64,000 nucleotides of DNA from Perlabentimonas gracilis (lineage in GTDB: Bacteria > Bacteroidota > Bacteroidia > Bacteroidales > Tenuifilaceae): NCBI RefSeq assembly GCF_011174675.1, contig NZ_JAANIG010000005.1, positions 1 to 64,000 of the forward strand, in the 5' to 3' direction. The notes below the pieces were generated by a model that saw only the letters and a list, made by a program, of their open reading frames with translations, ran no database searches and had not been told where the DNA came from. Of this stretch, positions 35,673-44,735 are shown one piece after another. The stretch's first letter is position 1. The number at the start of each line of letters is the position of its first letter. The position numbers and the translations under genes were made by a program.

Positions 35673-38069
35673 TTAAAATATTATTCGCCACTGTGGTATG
35701 GCCATCATGCTGGTTTGGTATATATATTCAGCCTCACCAGTAACGTCGTTGAATCTTTCCCCTTGAATGTTCTTGTAGTTTAAAAGGTTGGTTATCTCTA
35801 ATCCCCATTCCTGTGTTATCCCACGTTTGTTCGATCGGAATGAAATTTTGAAATCAACTTTAACGTAGTCGTTTAGCTTTTCGCTAAATGCTTTGTCGTA
35901 ATCCCATTTCTGCTCCCATTTCTGTGTTTCATCATTGTATACAGGTTCCCATGGTGTGGCACGTTTTCCTCCTGCAAGCATTCCTTTGATATCTACAGCC
36001 AATGAGTTTCTCACATTGGGCTTGTTCTTGCTCAGTATAAACTCCTTACCGAATAAACCATTTAGCACGTAATTGTTGTTAAATGCCGTGTTGTAGGTTT
36101 TTTTGTCGCTACCGGTGTACTTCGAGTCGAATAGCGATGCTGTAAAGAGGTAGTAAAGGCCTTTATTTAGGAAGCGCTCAACGGTAAGTTCAACCCCATA
36201 GTTAGCGCCAGTGCCTTCGTTTGTAAGGTAGTACGATGGCATGCTGAATTCGAAGCTAGCACCGTTATTCAGAATGGAGAAGGAGTTGCTGCCCACCTTA
36301 TCAACAGGGATATTGAAAAGATGCTGATAGTAAGTTTCTAGCTTAATGTGAGTGAACTTGTTTATCCGGTAGTTGTAACCTAGCACCAGCTGATGGCTTT
36401 TTGATAGCCCAAGATCGAGGTTGGTGCTTACATTTGCGCCATCGCTATGGGGCTCTTGGAGGAAGTAAATGAATAGGGGCGATATTTGGCTGTGCAATCC
36501 GTATCCAAAGCTAATGGAATGGTTGGGCAATATCCCATACCTGATGCCTACGCGGGGTTCAATGGAGTGGCTTTTGTTGAAAGCAAAAAAGTTGTAAGTA
36601 ACCCCCGTGTTAAAGGTAAGCCTATCGTTTGGACGGTATTGCCATTGAATAAACGGATTGTGGAGCCAAGTATTTCCCTGAAAATCTATCTGACTCCGAT
36701 ACTCATCATGCTGCCTATACCATACCTCATCCCAAAAGTTGCTGGCAAGTAACTTCGATGACAACCCACCCTTGATGGTGTGGCTGCTGTTAACACGGTG
36801 GTTTACTATTGCAGACGCAGTAATACGGTTATCGATAAAGCTTGAATTGTAAAATTTGAACTGTTCCAAGTTAGTGCTTAAGGTATCCATACGGTTTGTG
36901 GCATTCTGTCCCATAGCGGATAGCGTTACCCTAAGGTAGGTGTTTGATGTAAATGTATAGTGCGATGTAACACCCACCACGCCCATGTTTGTACCTGAAG
37001 TTATGTCGAAACCTTCGCCACCATAGTAATTTAACTGCTCCTTGGTGGTGTCCTTACGGCTGTCCCAGATCTCAATATGGCTTAGGCCGCCAAGGCCAAA
37101 CATCGATATGTGCCCTAATGGAGTATTGGGTAAGTTTATCTTAAATGATAAATCCTGATACTGTGGTACTCCCACAGTACCAAAGTCCATACCCAGCTTA
37201 TCAAATACCCCCATGGTTGAGTATCGATAATTCACAAGGAATGATGAGCCTTTGACGCGCGAAATAGGTCCTTCGGCTCCAACCTCGAAGCCATTAAACC
37301 CTACTTGCCCAAGGAACTCGAATTGCTCGTTGTTGCCGTTCCGCATTCTTAGGTCGAAAACACCTGAGGTAGCATTGCCAAATTCGGCAGGGAATGCCCC
37401 TGTGTAAAAATCGGAGTGTTCTAGCAGAGTATTGTTGAGCATGCTCACGGGGCCACCAGTACTACCCGACATACCCCAGTGGTTAGGGCTTGGGATATCA
37501 ACCCCCTCGAGTCGCCAAAGTAGGCCCATGGGTGAATTGCCTCTGATGATGATATCGTTACGCGAATCGTCAACCCCTACCACACCGGCAAAGTTGGCAG
37601 CCATTCGGGCTGGGTCGTTTCGGCTACCGGCGTATCGTTCGGTTTCCTCAACAGTAAATCCACGTGCGCTAACGGTGGCCATCTGGTTAATCGATGTGGT
37701 TTTGTCAATGGTTCGGGTTATCACAACCTCATCCACTCCCATCACCATCTCCTCCATATAAACGTTAATCACCAGCTCTTTCCCTGCCTGTAGGTTTAGG
37801 TTATTTAGCATTACATCATGGTAGCCAAGGAACTTAATTAGCAGGCTTACTCGGCCCACTTCTACATTTTCGAGTCGAAAATTCCCATGCTCATTGGCTG
37901 AAACTCCTTGTAATGGATCGGAGTTTACCAGAATAACATTGGCTCCTGGTAACGACACGCGGGTTTGCTTATCGAGCACTGTACCTCTGATGGTTTGCGT
38001 TACCACTTCGGCTGAATGTAACTTAATTGCGAGGAGAATCAGTAATGCTAAGGGTATAAATCTTTTCAT
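35673..38069 (-). CDS. TonB-dependent outer-membrane receptor with carboxypeptidase-like domain
   Basis: This is a 798-aa protein when started at 38069, where a clear signal peptide begins (MKRFIPLALLILLAIKLHSA); the frame is open to 38183 but the added N-terminus is not secretory. A carboxypeptidase-regulatory-like domain (about residues 25-110) is followed by a plug with RGNSPMGLLWRLEG and a beta-barrel ending in Phe (PQWRIIF). It imports an unknown ligand using TonB energy. There is no SusD partner, so it is not a classical glycan system. Upstream lies an AT-rich 266-nt gap. Confidence 0.92.
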   Translation of the reverse strand: MKRFIPLALLILLAIKLHSAEVVTQTIRGTVLDKQTRVSLPGANVILVNSDPLQGVSANEHGNFRLENVEVGRVSLLIKFLGYHDVMLNNLNLQAGKELVINVYMEEMVMGVDEVVITRTIDKTTSINQMATVSARGFTVEETERYAGSRNDPARMAANFAGVVGVDDSRNDIIIRGNSPMGLLWRLEGVDIPSPNHWGMSGSTGGPVSMLNNTLLEHSDFYTGAFPAEFGNATSGVFDLRMRNGNNEQFEFLGQVGFNGFEVGAEGPISRVKGSSFLVNYRYSTMGVFDKLGMDFGTVGVPQYQDLSFKINLPNTPLGHISMFGLGGLSHIEIWDSRKDTTKEQLNYYGGEGFDITSGTNMGVVGVTSHYTFTSNTYLRVTLSAMGQNATNRMDTLSTNLEQFKFYNSSFIDNRITASAIVNHRVNSSHTIKGGLSSKLLASNFWDEVWYRQHDEYRSQIDFQGNTWLHNPFIQWQYRPNDRLTFNTGVTYNFFAFNKSHSIEPRVGIRYGILPNHSISFGYGLHSQISPLFIYFLQEPHSDGANVSTNLDLGLSKSHQLVLGYNYRINKFTHIKLETYYQHLFNIPVDKVGSNSFSILNNGASFEFSMPSYYLTNEGTGANYGVELTVERFLNKGLYYLFTASLFDSKYTGSDKKTYNTAFNNNYVLNGLFGKEFILSKNKPNVRNSLAVDIKGMLAGGKRATPWEPVYNDETQKWEQKWDYDKAFSEKLNDYVKVDFKISFRSNKRGITQEWGLEITNLLNYKNIQGERFNDVTGEAEYIYQTSMMAIPQWRIIF

Positions 38070-38335
38070 AAGGTAATAATTGTAGCTATTTGCTTGGTTA
38101 TATTTTTCGTGTGATTTATTAAAATGTTGAGCATAGGCTTGCGCCCAATTTTCAAAAATGCATCTTAGCAAATTGCATACCAACCCAAATGTCGTTGAGA
38201 CAATTTTTTGTTAATAAAGAGTCCAAATGCTTTACTGCCTCAGGTTATCAGCAAATTGTGCTGTAAAACTTAATTTGATATTTTGGTGGGGGCTTTTATC
38301 TATCTGATTGAATCTGTAATCGTTTAGGCTTTTAT

Positions 38336-39139
38336 CTAGCTTTTACTTATCAAATTTTCTTCAAGTATCTCCCTAAGCTTAACTACGCTTATGTTCTCGG
38401 TTATTACGCCCTCAAATATAAATGAAATCTTGCCTGTCTCTTCCGACACCACAATTACCAATGCATCGGTAATTTCGCTAATACCCAATGCGGCTCGGTG
38501 CCTTAGCCCATAGGTGGCCGAGAGGTTAGTTTTTTCGGTAAGGGGAAGAATACACCTTACGGCATAAATAAGGTTGTTTTTAATAATCATTGCCCCATCG
38601 TGCAGGGGGCTGTTCTTAAAGAAGATGTTTTCGATCAGCCTACTCGATGTCTCGGCATTTATGATATCTCCTGTTTCGGCATATAGTTGAAGGTTAGATT
38701 TTTGAGTAACAACAATTAAGGCACCAATTTTAGTCTCGGCCATATTGCGGCAAGCTCTTACTATGGCCTCAATATTAACGGGTGTATCATACTTGTCGCC
38801 CTTCATCATCAACATTTTTTCAATGGAGAATCTGTTTTTTGAGAAGTAACGTGTTCCTAGAAGTAGCAAGAACCGGCGGATTTCCTGTTGAAATACAATT
38901 ATCAGAGCAATTACCCCAACCCCAATAATTTGCCCTAGGATACTGCTTAGCAGCTCCATATTTAGGGCCTTAACCACTAGCCAAAATATGTATAGGGTGA
39001 ATATTCCTAAAAAGATATTGATGGCAACGGTTCCCCTTATCAGCATATATATCTGGTAAAAAAGGAGTGCAACCAGAAGTATGTCGATAATATCGAGTAT
39101 TCGGATTGATATGAATAGGGGCACTAACGTAAGATCCAT
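38336..39139 (-). CDS. cdaA: Diadenylate cyclase CdaA
   Basis: This 267-aa protein has three N-terminal membrane segments, then a DisA_N cyclase domain with DGA (PLHDGAMII) and RHR (LRHRAALGIS) motifs. It makes the second messenger c-di-AMP from two ATP at the membrane. It follows folP on the same strand by 12 nt; this folP-cdaA pairing is typical of Bacteroidota. No CdaR regulator gene is adjacent. Confidence 0.95.
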   Translation of the reverse strand: MDLTLVPLFISIRILDIIDILLVALLFYQIYMLIRGTVAINIFLGIFTLYIFWLVVKALNMELLSSILGQIIGVGVIALIIVFQQEIRRFLLLLGTRYFSKNRFSIEKMLMMKGDKYDTPVNIEAIVRACRNMAETKIGALIVVTQKSNLQLYAETGDIINAETSSRLIENIFFKNSPLHDGAMIIKNNLIYAVRCILPLTEKTNLSATYGLRHRAALGISEITDALVIVVSEETGKISFIFEGVITENISVVKLREILEENLISKS

Positions 39140-39151
39140 AAAGCGAAATAT

Positions 39152-40027
39152 CTAATCCCCAATGGGTTGGTTTATACAAAGTTCTGTTAGTTTAATAGCT
39201 TCAACGGCCTCCTTCACATCATGAACCCTTAGTATTTTTGCGCCCTTTAGCAGCGCAATGGTGTTTAGCACCGATGTTCCGTTGAGCGAGGTGGTGGGTT
39301 TTGCCTCAAGGGGTTTGTATATCATCGATTTGCGCGACACCCCTACTAGGATCGGAAGGTTGAAAATTCTAAAGGCATCCAAATTGTTCAATAGCGTATA
39401 GTTGTGCTCTATGGTTTTGCCAAAACCAAAACCCGGATCAATTATGATATCCTTTACACCAAGCCTACCGAGCTCCTCGGTTTTTGTTGCAAAATATTTG
39501 AATACATCTTTAATTAAATTCTCGTAGGTAGGGTTTACCTGCATAGTCTCTGGCGTACCCTGCATATGCATTGCTATGTATGGAACACCTAGATCAGCCA
39601 CCGTTTCAAACATCATCTTATCCATTTCACCTGCTGAAATATCATTAATAATGCTGGCCGAAAAATCTGTGACCATACGGCGTGCTACCGAGGCTCTGAA
39701 TGTATCAACGGAGAGTATTGCCTCAGGGAAATGCTTGCGAATTACGGCAGCGGCTTTGCTTAGCCTTTTTAGCTCCTCATCCTCTGTTACTAGCTTGGCA
39801 CCTGGGCGAGTGGAGCATGCCCCAATATCTATTACCGCACCACCTTGCTGAATGATTTCCTTGGCCCTTTTGTATATGCGCCTTTTAAGCCTGAACTGAC
39901 TTCCGTGATAGAACGAATCGCTTGTAATGTTTATTATACCCATTACCACAGGCGTGGTAAGATCTAACAGCTTACCGTTGCAGGCTAGTGTGCTCTTGCT
40001 CTGGAAAAAGGTTGGGGCTATATCCAT
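39152..40027 (-). CDS. folP: Dihydropteroate synthase
   Basis: This 291-aa TIM-barrel enzyme condenses 4-aminobenzoate with the pterin pyrophosphate in folate synthesis. Motifs are VVMGIINITSDSFYHGSQF, VIDIGACSTRPGAKL and IDPGFGFGKTIEHNY. The ATG at 40027 is used; the open frame begins with an in-frame TTG at 40075, which overlaps a likely -7 region (TAATTTAG at 40054-40061) and is unlikely to be translated. It is divergent from tmk and forms an operon with cdaA. Confidence 0.95.
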   Translation of the reverse strand: MDIAPTFFQSKSTLACNGKLLDLTTPVVMGIINITSDSFYHGSQFRLKRRIYKRAKEIIQQGGAVIDIGACSTRPGAKLVTEDEELKRLSKAAAVIRKHFPEAILSVDTFRASVARRMVTDFSASIINDISAGEMDKMMFETVADLGVPYIAMHMQGTPETMQVNPTYENLIKDVFKYFATKTEELGRLGVKDIIIDPGFGFGKTIEHNYTLLNNLDAFRIFNLPILVGVSRKSMIYKPLEAKPTTSLNGTSVLNTIALLKGAKILRVHDVKEAVEAIKLTELCINQPIGD

Positions 40028-40164
40028 AGGGTTACTGGTTTTGCTTTGGGTTGCTAAATTACAAAAGATTTGCAACTTGCCTGCTGCATTGTTAAAGGAT
40101 TTTAATAAACACCTGCTTTGGAGTTTTGCCTGTAAAAAATCATCCCAAGTTTTAGCGAAAAGTA

Positions 40165-40172
40165 TAACTTTG
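40165..40172 (+). promoter_or_regulatory. -7 promoter box for tmk
   Basis: TAACTTTG matches TAnnTTTG and lies 28 bases before the tmk ATG. Confidence 0.5.
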
Positions 40173-40200
40173 TGGTTTTGTTATTAATCAGTAGGTATAT

Positions 40201-40878
40201 ATGAGCTTTATTGTGATTGAAGGGCTTGATGGTGCAGGCAAGTCTACGCAACTTCAGATGCTTGCCCAAAGGTTTAATGCGCAGGGGGTTTCGTGCGAAG
40301 CACTCCATTTTCCGCGAACCGATTCGCCTTTCTTTGGCGAGCTAATTGGAAGATTTTTACGTGGCGAGCTGGGCAAACTCGATGAGGTGGATCCGTATGT
40401 AGTGGCCATGCTTTATGCTGGCGATAGGAGGGATGCCGCTTCCATTTTACAAGGTTGGCTCAGTAAGGGTAAAACCATTCTACTCGATAGGTATGTGTAC
40501 TCCAATATTGCCTTTCAGTGTGCAAAACTTTCAAATGCTGATGAGCAGAAACGCCTTAGGGATTGGATTTATGAGCTGGAGTTCGCATACTTTGGAATAC
40601 CCAAGCCCACGCTAAATATCTTTCTAGATGTACCCTTCGACTTCACCGTCTCACGACTCCAGAATCAGCGTACAGGTGCCGATAGGGAGTACCTGAAAGG
40701 GAGCGTAGATATTCATGAGGAGGATTTAAGCTTTCAGGAGAGGGTGAGGCAGGTGTATTTGAAACAACCCCAATACGACGACTCGTTTGTTGTAATCCCT
40801 TGTGCCAACGAGCAGGGTAAAATGGGTAATAAGGATGAGATTTTTGCTAAGATTGTTTCAGCAATTGGTAATTTTTAA
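40201..40878 (+). CDS. tmk: Thymidylate kinase
   Basis: This 225-aa kinase has the P-loop GLDGAGKSTQ (residues 8-17), the DRY motif in LLDRYVYSNIAFQ near 98 and a LID region with QRTGADREYLKG. It converts dTMP to dTDP. Length is normal. It precedes the DoxX gene by 12 nt, and both probably belong to one transcript that ends at the 42149-42179 terminator. Confidence 0.94.
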   Translation: MSFIVIEGLDGAGKSTQLQMLAQRFNAQGVSCEALHFPRTDSPFFGELIGRFLRGELGKLDEVDPYVVAMLYAGDRRDAASILQGWLSKGKTILLDRYVYSNIAFQCAKLSNADEQKRLRDWIYELEFAYFGIPKPTLNIFLDVPFDFTVSRLQNQRTGADREYLKGSVDIHEEDLSFQERVRQVYLKQPQYDDSFVVIPCANEQGKMGNKDEIFAKIVSAIGNF

Positions 40879-40890
40879 TTTGTTAATGTT

Positions 40891-42123
40891 ATGTTATTAC
40901 GGTTTTTAATCTGGATATCACGCTACTTACTGGCCATTACTTTTATCTTTTCAGGTTTCGTTAAGGGAGTCGATCCCTTAGGATCGGCATACAAGTTTGG
41001 CGATTATTTTATGGCCTTTGGTTTCGATTTCCTTATGCCCTTTGCCCTCCCATTATCCTTTGTGCTGTGTGCTGCAGAGCTGGTTATAGGGTTGCTATTA
41101 CTATTTAACATACGAATGCACCTGGCGTCATGGGGCGCAATGCTCTTCATGGCTGTATTCACTCCTCTCACATTGATCCTGGCCATTTATAACCCCGTTT
41201 CCGATTGTGGTTGCTTTGGCGATGCCATTATACTTACCAACTGGGAAACCTTTTTCAAAAACGTTCCTCTACTTGCCGCATCAATTTTTTTGGTTTACCA
41301 ACGTAAGGGTTTAAAGCAATTATTGCCATTTCCCTACGAGCTTGCCATTGCTCTACTGCTGCTAGTGCTTTCTTTTATGCCTTCAATACACGGATACAGA
41401 AATTTACCCCTTATCGACTTTAGGCCCTATAGCATTGGCGCCAATATTCCGGAAGGGATGCAGTTCCCAGAGGATGCACCTACCGATGTGTACAAAACCA
41501 TATTGTACTACGAGCGCGATGGCGAGGTGAAAGAGTTTACACAGGAAAATTTCCCTTGGCAGGATACCACCTGGGTATTTGTCGATAGCAAGTCGATACT
41601 GGTTGAGAAAGGGTACGAGCCGCCCATCAACAATTTTATGCTAACCGATTTGTATGGATGGGATTTAACCGATAGCGTTTTGCATAGCCCCGGTTACACC
41701 ATGCTGGCCGTGGCCTATAGGCTAAACGATGCCAACACGCAGGCATTCTCAAAGCTTAACGAGCTGTATTTTAAAGCCAAGGAGGAGCGTATAAACTTCT
41801 TTTGCCTCACCGCTTCCACCGCCGATGATATCGATAGGTTTATTAGTACAACTGGCGTTGCTTTCCCTTTTCTACAGGCCGATGAAATTATGCTTAAAAC
41901 AACGGTTCGCGCAAACCCAGGGCTGATCTTGCTTCATGAGGGAACAATAGTTGGCAAATGGCATTATAGGAACCTACCGGAACCTGCATTTTTTGAAGGA
42001 AACCTTACTTCAAAGGCTTTGGTGCAACAGCAAGCAAAAACAGATACACTTTGGTCTTATTTGCTAATCTTTACAATACTACTTACCAAGCTTATACTCT
42101 TTAAGGTAGAGAGAAGGAATTAG
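40891..42123 (+). CDS. DoxX-family protein with C-terminal thioredoxin-like domain (BT_3928 type)
   Basis: This 410-aa protein has four N-terminal DoxX/MauE-like membrane segments (from LLRFLIWISRYLLAITFIFS) with a DCGCFGD motif near residue 107. After another membrane pair comes a periplasmic segment of about 200 residues resembling a thioredoxin fold, then a C-terminal membrane helix. The CGC pair may participate in disulfide or redox chemistry, like MauE or VKOR-type proteins. The organism-level role is unknown; BT_3928-family proteins are conserved in Bacteroidota. Confidence 0.87.
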   Translation: MLLRFLIWISRYLLAITFIFSGFVKGVDPLGSAYKFGDYFMAFGFDFLMPFALPLSFVLCAAELVIGLLLLFNIRMHLASWGAMLFMAVFTPLTLILAIYNPVSDCGCFGDAIILTNWETFFKNVPLLAASIFLVYQRKGLKQLLPFPYELAIALLLLVLSFMPSIHGYRNLPLIDFRPYSIGANIPEGMQFPEDAPTDVYKTILYYERDGEVKEFTQENFPWQDTTWVFVDSKSILVEKGYEPPINNFMLTDLYGWDLTDSVLHSPGYTMLAVAYRLNDANTQAFSKLNELYFKAKEERINFFCLTASTADDIDRFISTTGVAFPFLQADEIMLKTTVRANPGLILLHEGTIVGKWHYRNLPEPAFFEGNLTSKALVQQQAKTDTLWSYLLIFTILLTKLILFKVERRN

Positions 42124-42148
42124 CTGTATTAACTTTACCGATCTTACC

Positions 42149-42179
42149 AAGGGCATTCAAAATTTGATGCCCTTTTTTT
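42149..42179 (+). terminator. Rho-independent terminator of tmk-DoxX
   Basis: An 8-bp stem (AAGGGCAT with ATGCCCTT) is followed by a run of T ending at 42179. Confidence 0.85.
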
Positions 42180-42327
42180 ATCTTGGTGTTCGATAGCGAA
42201 CACCAACCGTAACGGATATGAACACCTAAGGAACTCGTTTTTAAAACCTAAAAACCTATAAACTAAATTGATGTGTAATATGGCATAGATGTGGATATGC
42301 TATTGAAAATCTAAAATATATCCAATA

Positions 42328-44673
42328 ATGATTAAAAACTATTTCACCACTGCCATTCGTAGCTTAATCCGAACCAAAGGTACCTCATTCATTAATCTGT
42401 TGGGTTTAGGTCTTGGTGTTGGAGTTTTTATGCTAATATTTCTTTTCGTTATTCAAGAGTTTAAGGTTGATAAGTTTATTAATGACAAGGATCGCATATT
42501 TAGGCTTGAGGCTGGTGAATGGGCTTTGCTTGGCCCAGGTCTAGGGCAGAAGGTAAAGGCAATCTGTCCCGAAGTGGAGGAGGCATATTCAACGCAACCT
42601 CAATTTATGCAAAACCTGATGGTGAAGGTTGGTGATGAGTCGATTAGGATCACTGAGTATATGCCTGTCACCAAATCATTTCCAGTGGATTTTGGCTTTA
42701 ATATAGTTTTAGGTAATTCTGAGAATCCGCTTACCGACACCTACGATTTGGTGCTAACACAGAGTGAGGCCAAAAGGCTTTTTGGGGATGAAAATCCAAT
42801 AGGGAAAAATATTACAATCTATGATAACTATAACCTCACTGTTACTGCTGTAATTGAGGATCCCATATATTTCCACATTCCCTTCAACGCCCTTCTTTCT
42901 TTCGATATTCTACCAACCCTTTATGGGTGGAAGGATTTGGATAAAATGTTGTTTTACAATATGAATAATCCAACTTACCTAAAGCTGGCATCTGCAGATC
43001 AAACAGATTTGGTAGTTGATAGAATAACCAAGTATATAGAGGAGCAATCTAAGTCAGAATTACCATTTGACCTTGCGCTACGGCCAATTGAGGATATTTA
43101 TTTTAATGGAGCCCTACAGTTTGAGGGAAAGGTACGTCACGGAAATCCTAAGTTTATTGGGGTAATGATTGTGGTTGCTATTATGATCCTATTCCTAGCC
43201 TGTGTTAACTATATCAACCTAAGTACGGCAAGGGCTTCAACCCGCTCTAAGGAGATTGGTGTGCGTAAGGTTGTTGGTGGAGGTAGGCTAAGCATTGTTC
43301 TACAGTTTCTTGGGGAGTCAATTCTGTTAACTCTATTTGCGCTTATTATAGGTATTGCTCTTGTAGAATTAGCGAGCCCTGTTTTTGGAACCCTTATCGA
43401 ACGCGAGCTGTCTACCACTCTTTTGATTAGCCCAAAGGCTATAGTGGTAATTTTGGCGGGAGGTATTCTGCTGGGAACAATATCTGGGTTATACCCATCT
43501 CTATATCTTAGCTCATTCTCTCCAACAAAAGTTCTAAAGGGCAAGGTGTCGGATGGTGCTAAGGGCAGCTCGTTTCGCAAAGTATTGATTGTTTTTCAGT
43601 TCACCGTATCCGTTCTGCTTATTATATCAACCCTTATAATATTTAGCCAGCTGCGATACTTTACCAACTACGACTTGGGCTTCGATAAGGATCAGATAAT
43701 CAACCTAAGAATTCCCAGAAATACTACATTTAGCTACGATGTGCTAAAAGAGAAGGTGCAAAGCATTTCATCAGTTAGGGGAATTTCTCGTTCCAATTCA
43801 AAGATGGGTAGTATTGGTTGGCAAGAGAGCTACAGGGATGAGTATGGTGAAACGCACAACTTCTCATATATGCCTATCGATCCAGATTTTATAGAGGTTA
43901 TGGGCTTGGAGCTTGTGGATGGACGAAATTTCGAATGGGACAGGCCATCGGATGTAAAAGAGAAAATTATTGTGAACGAAACCATGGCCAAGCATATTGG
44001 TATTGAGAAGGCAGGTACTAAGATGCTTTCGGGAGGTTTCTGGGAAACCGAAGTGATTGGTATAGTCAAAGATTTTAACTTTAACTCGTTACATTCGGGA
44101 ATTGGGCCATTGGGGTTGCACTTTAGGGATAGGGATTACAACACCTATAATGTTAAAATTGATACCGATAACCTTAGAGAAACCATAAAGCAGCTAAACT
44201 CGGTTTGGGATGAGTATGCAGTTGATGAACCATTCGAGTACTCTTTTTTAAATGAATCGTTTGAGGAGTCATACCGGAGCGAAAAGCGGATGGGGCAGAT
44301 GTTTGGGTATTTTGCGCTGATTGCAATTTTTATAGGCTGTATGGGATTGTATGGTCTTTCGGCTTTTATGTTGCAAGCTAGGGTTAAGGAGATGGGTATT
44401 CGCAAGGTGTTGGGGGCTTCAACCCTGAGAATTATTGGAATTATGGGGCGTGAATTTGCCATTCTGGTTTTTGTTTCCAATGTTATAGCATGGCCTATAG
44501 CCTATTACGCCATGTCGAGTTGGTTGCAGAGTTTTCCCTACAAAACTTCAATTAGCGCTTTGTTTTTTATTGCAGCATTATTGATGAGCGTAGCCATAGC
44601 ATTTACTACTGTTGCATACCACTCGTGGAAAGCAGCAAGTGCAAATCCTGTCGATTCCTTAAAATACGAATAG
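42328..44673 (+). CDS. FtsX/MacB-type ABC transporter permease (copy 1)
   Basis: This 781-aa protein has eight predicted membrane segments in two sets: one near the N-terminus, three around 280-400 and one near 420, then three at the C-terminus. Extracytoplasmic MacB_PCD-like domains lie between. FtsX-domain landmarks are ARASTRSKEIGVRKVVGGGR and RVKEMGIRKVLGASTLR. It needs a separate ATPase partner, which is not in the window. It is followed 62 nt later by a paralogue. Bacteroidota carry many such proteins for efflux or lipoprotein-like processing; the substrate is unknown. Confidence 0.9.
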   Translation: MIKNYFTTAIRSLIRTKGTSFINLLGLGLGVGVFMLIFLFVIQEFKVDKFINDKDRIFRLEAGEWALLGPGLGQKVKAICPEVEEAYSTQPQFMQNLMVKVGDESIRITEYMPVTKSFPVDFGFNIVLGNSENPLTDTYDLVLTQSEAKRLFGDENPIGKNITIYDNYNLTVTAVIEDPIYFHIPFNALLSFDILPTLYGWKDLDKMLFYNMNNPTYLKLASADQTDLVVDRITKYIEEQSKSELPFDLALRPIEDIYFNGALQFEGKVRHGNPKFIGVMIVVAIMILFLACVNYINLSTARASTRSKEIGVRKVVGGGRLSIVLQFLGESILLTLFALIIGIALVELASPVFGTLIERELSTTLLISPKAIVVILAGGILLGTISGLYPSLYLSSFSPTKVLKGKVSDGAKGSSFRKVLIVFQFTVSVLLIISTLIIFSQLRYFTNYDLGFDKDQIINLRIPRNTTFSYDVLKEKVQSISSVRGISRSNSKMGSIGWQESYRDEYGETHNFSYMPIDPDFIEVMGLELVDGRNFEWDRPSDVKEKIIVNETMAKHIGIEKAGTKMLSGGFWETEVIGIVKDFNFNSLHSGIGPLGLHFRDRDYNTYNVKIDTDNLRETIKQLNSVWDEYAVDEPFEYSFLNESFEESYRSEKRMGQMFGYFALIAIFIGCMGLYGLSAFMLQARVKEMGIRKVLGASTLRIIGIMGREFAILVFVSNVIAWPIAYYAMSSWLQSFPYKTSISALFFIAALLMSVAIAFTTVAYHSWKAASANPVDSLKYE

Positions 44674-44735
44674 TTGAAAATGGTTTTGTTATGAAAATGC
44701 GCTTATTATAATTGCCAAACTAACACCTTAAAGCT

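Noticed and set aside
42260-42327. Sigma-54 promoter before the permease pair
   Set aside because: A TGGCAT-like stretch exists, but the required GG-N10-GC spacing is not met.
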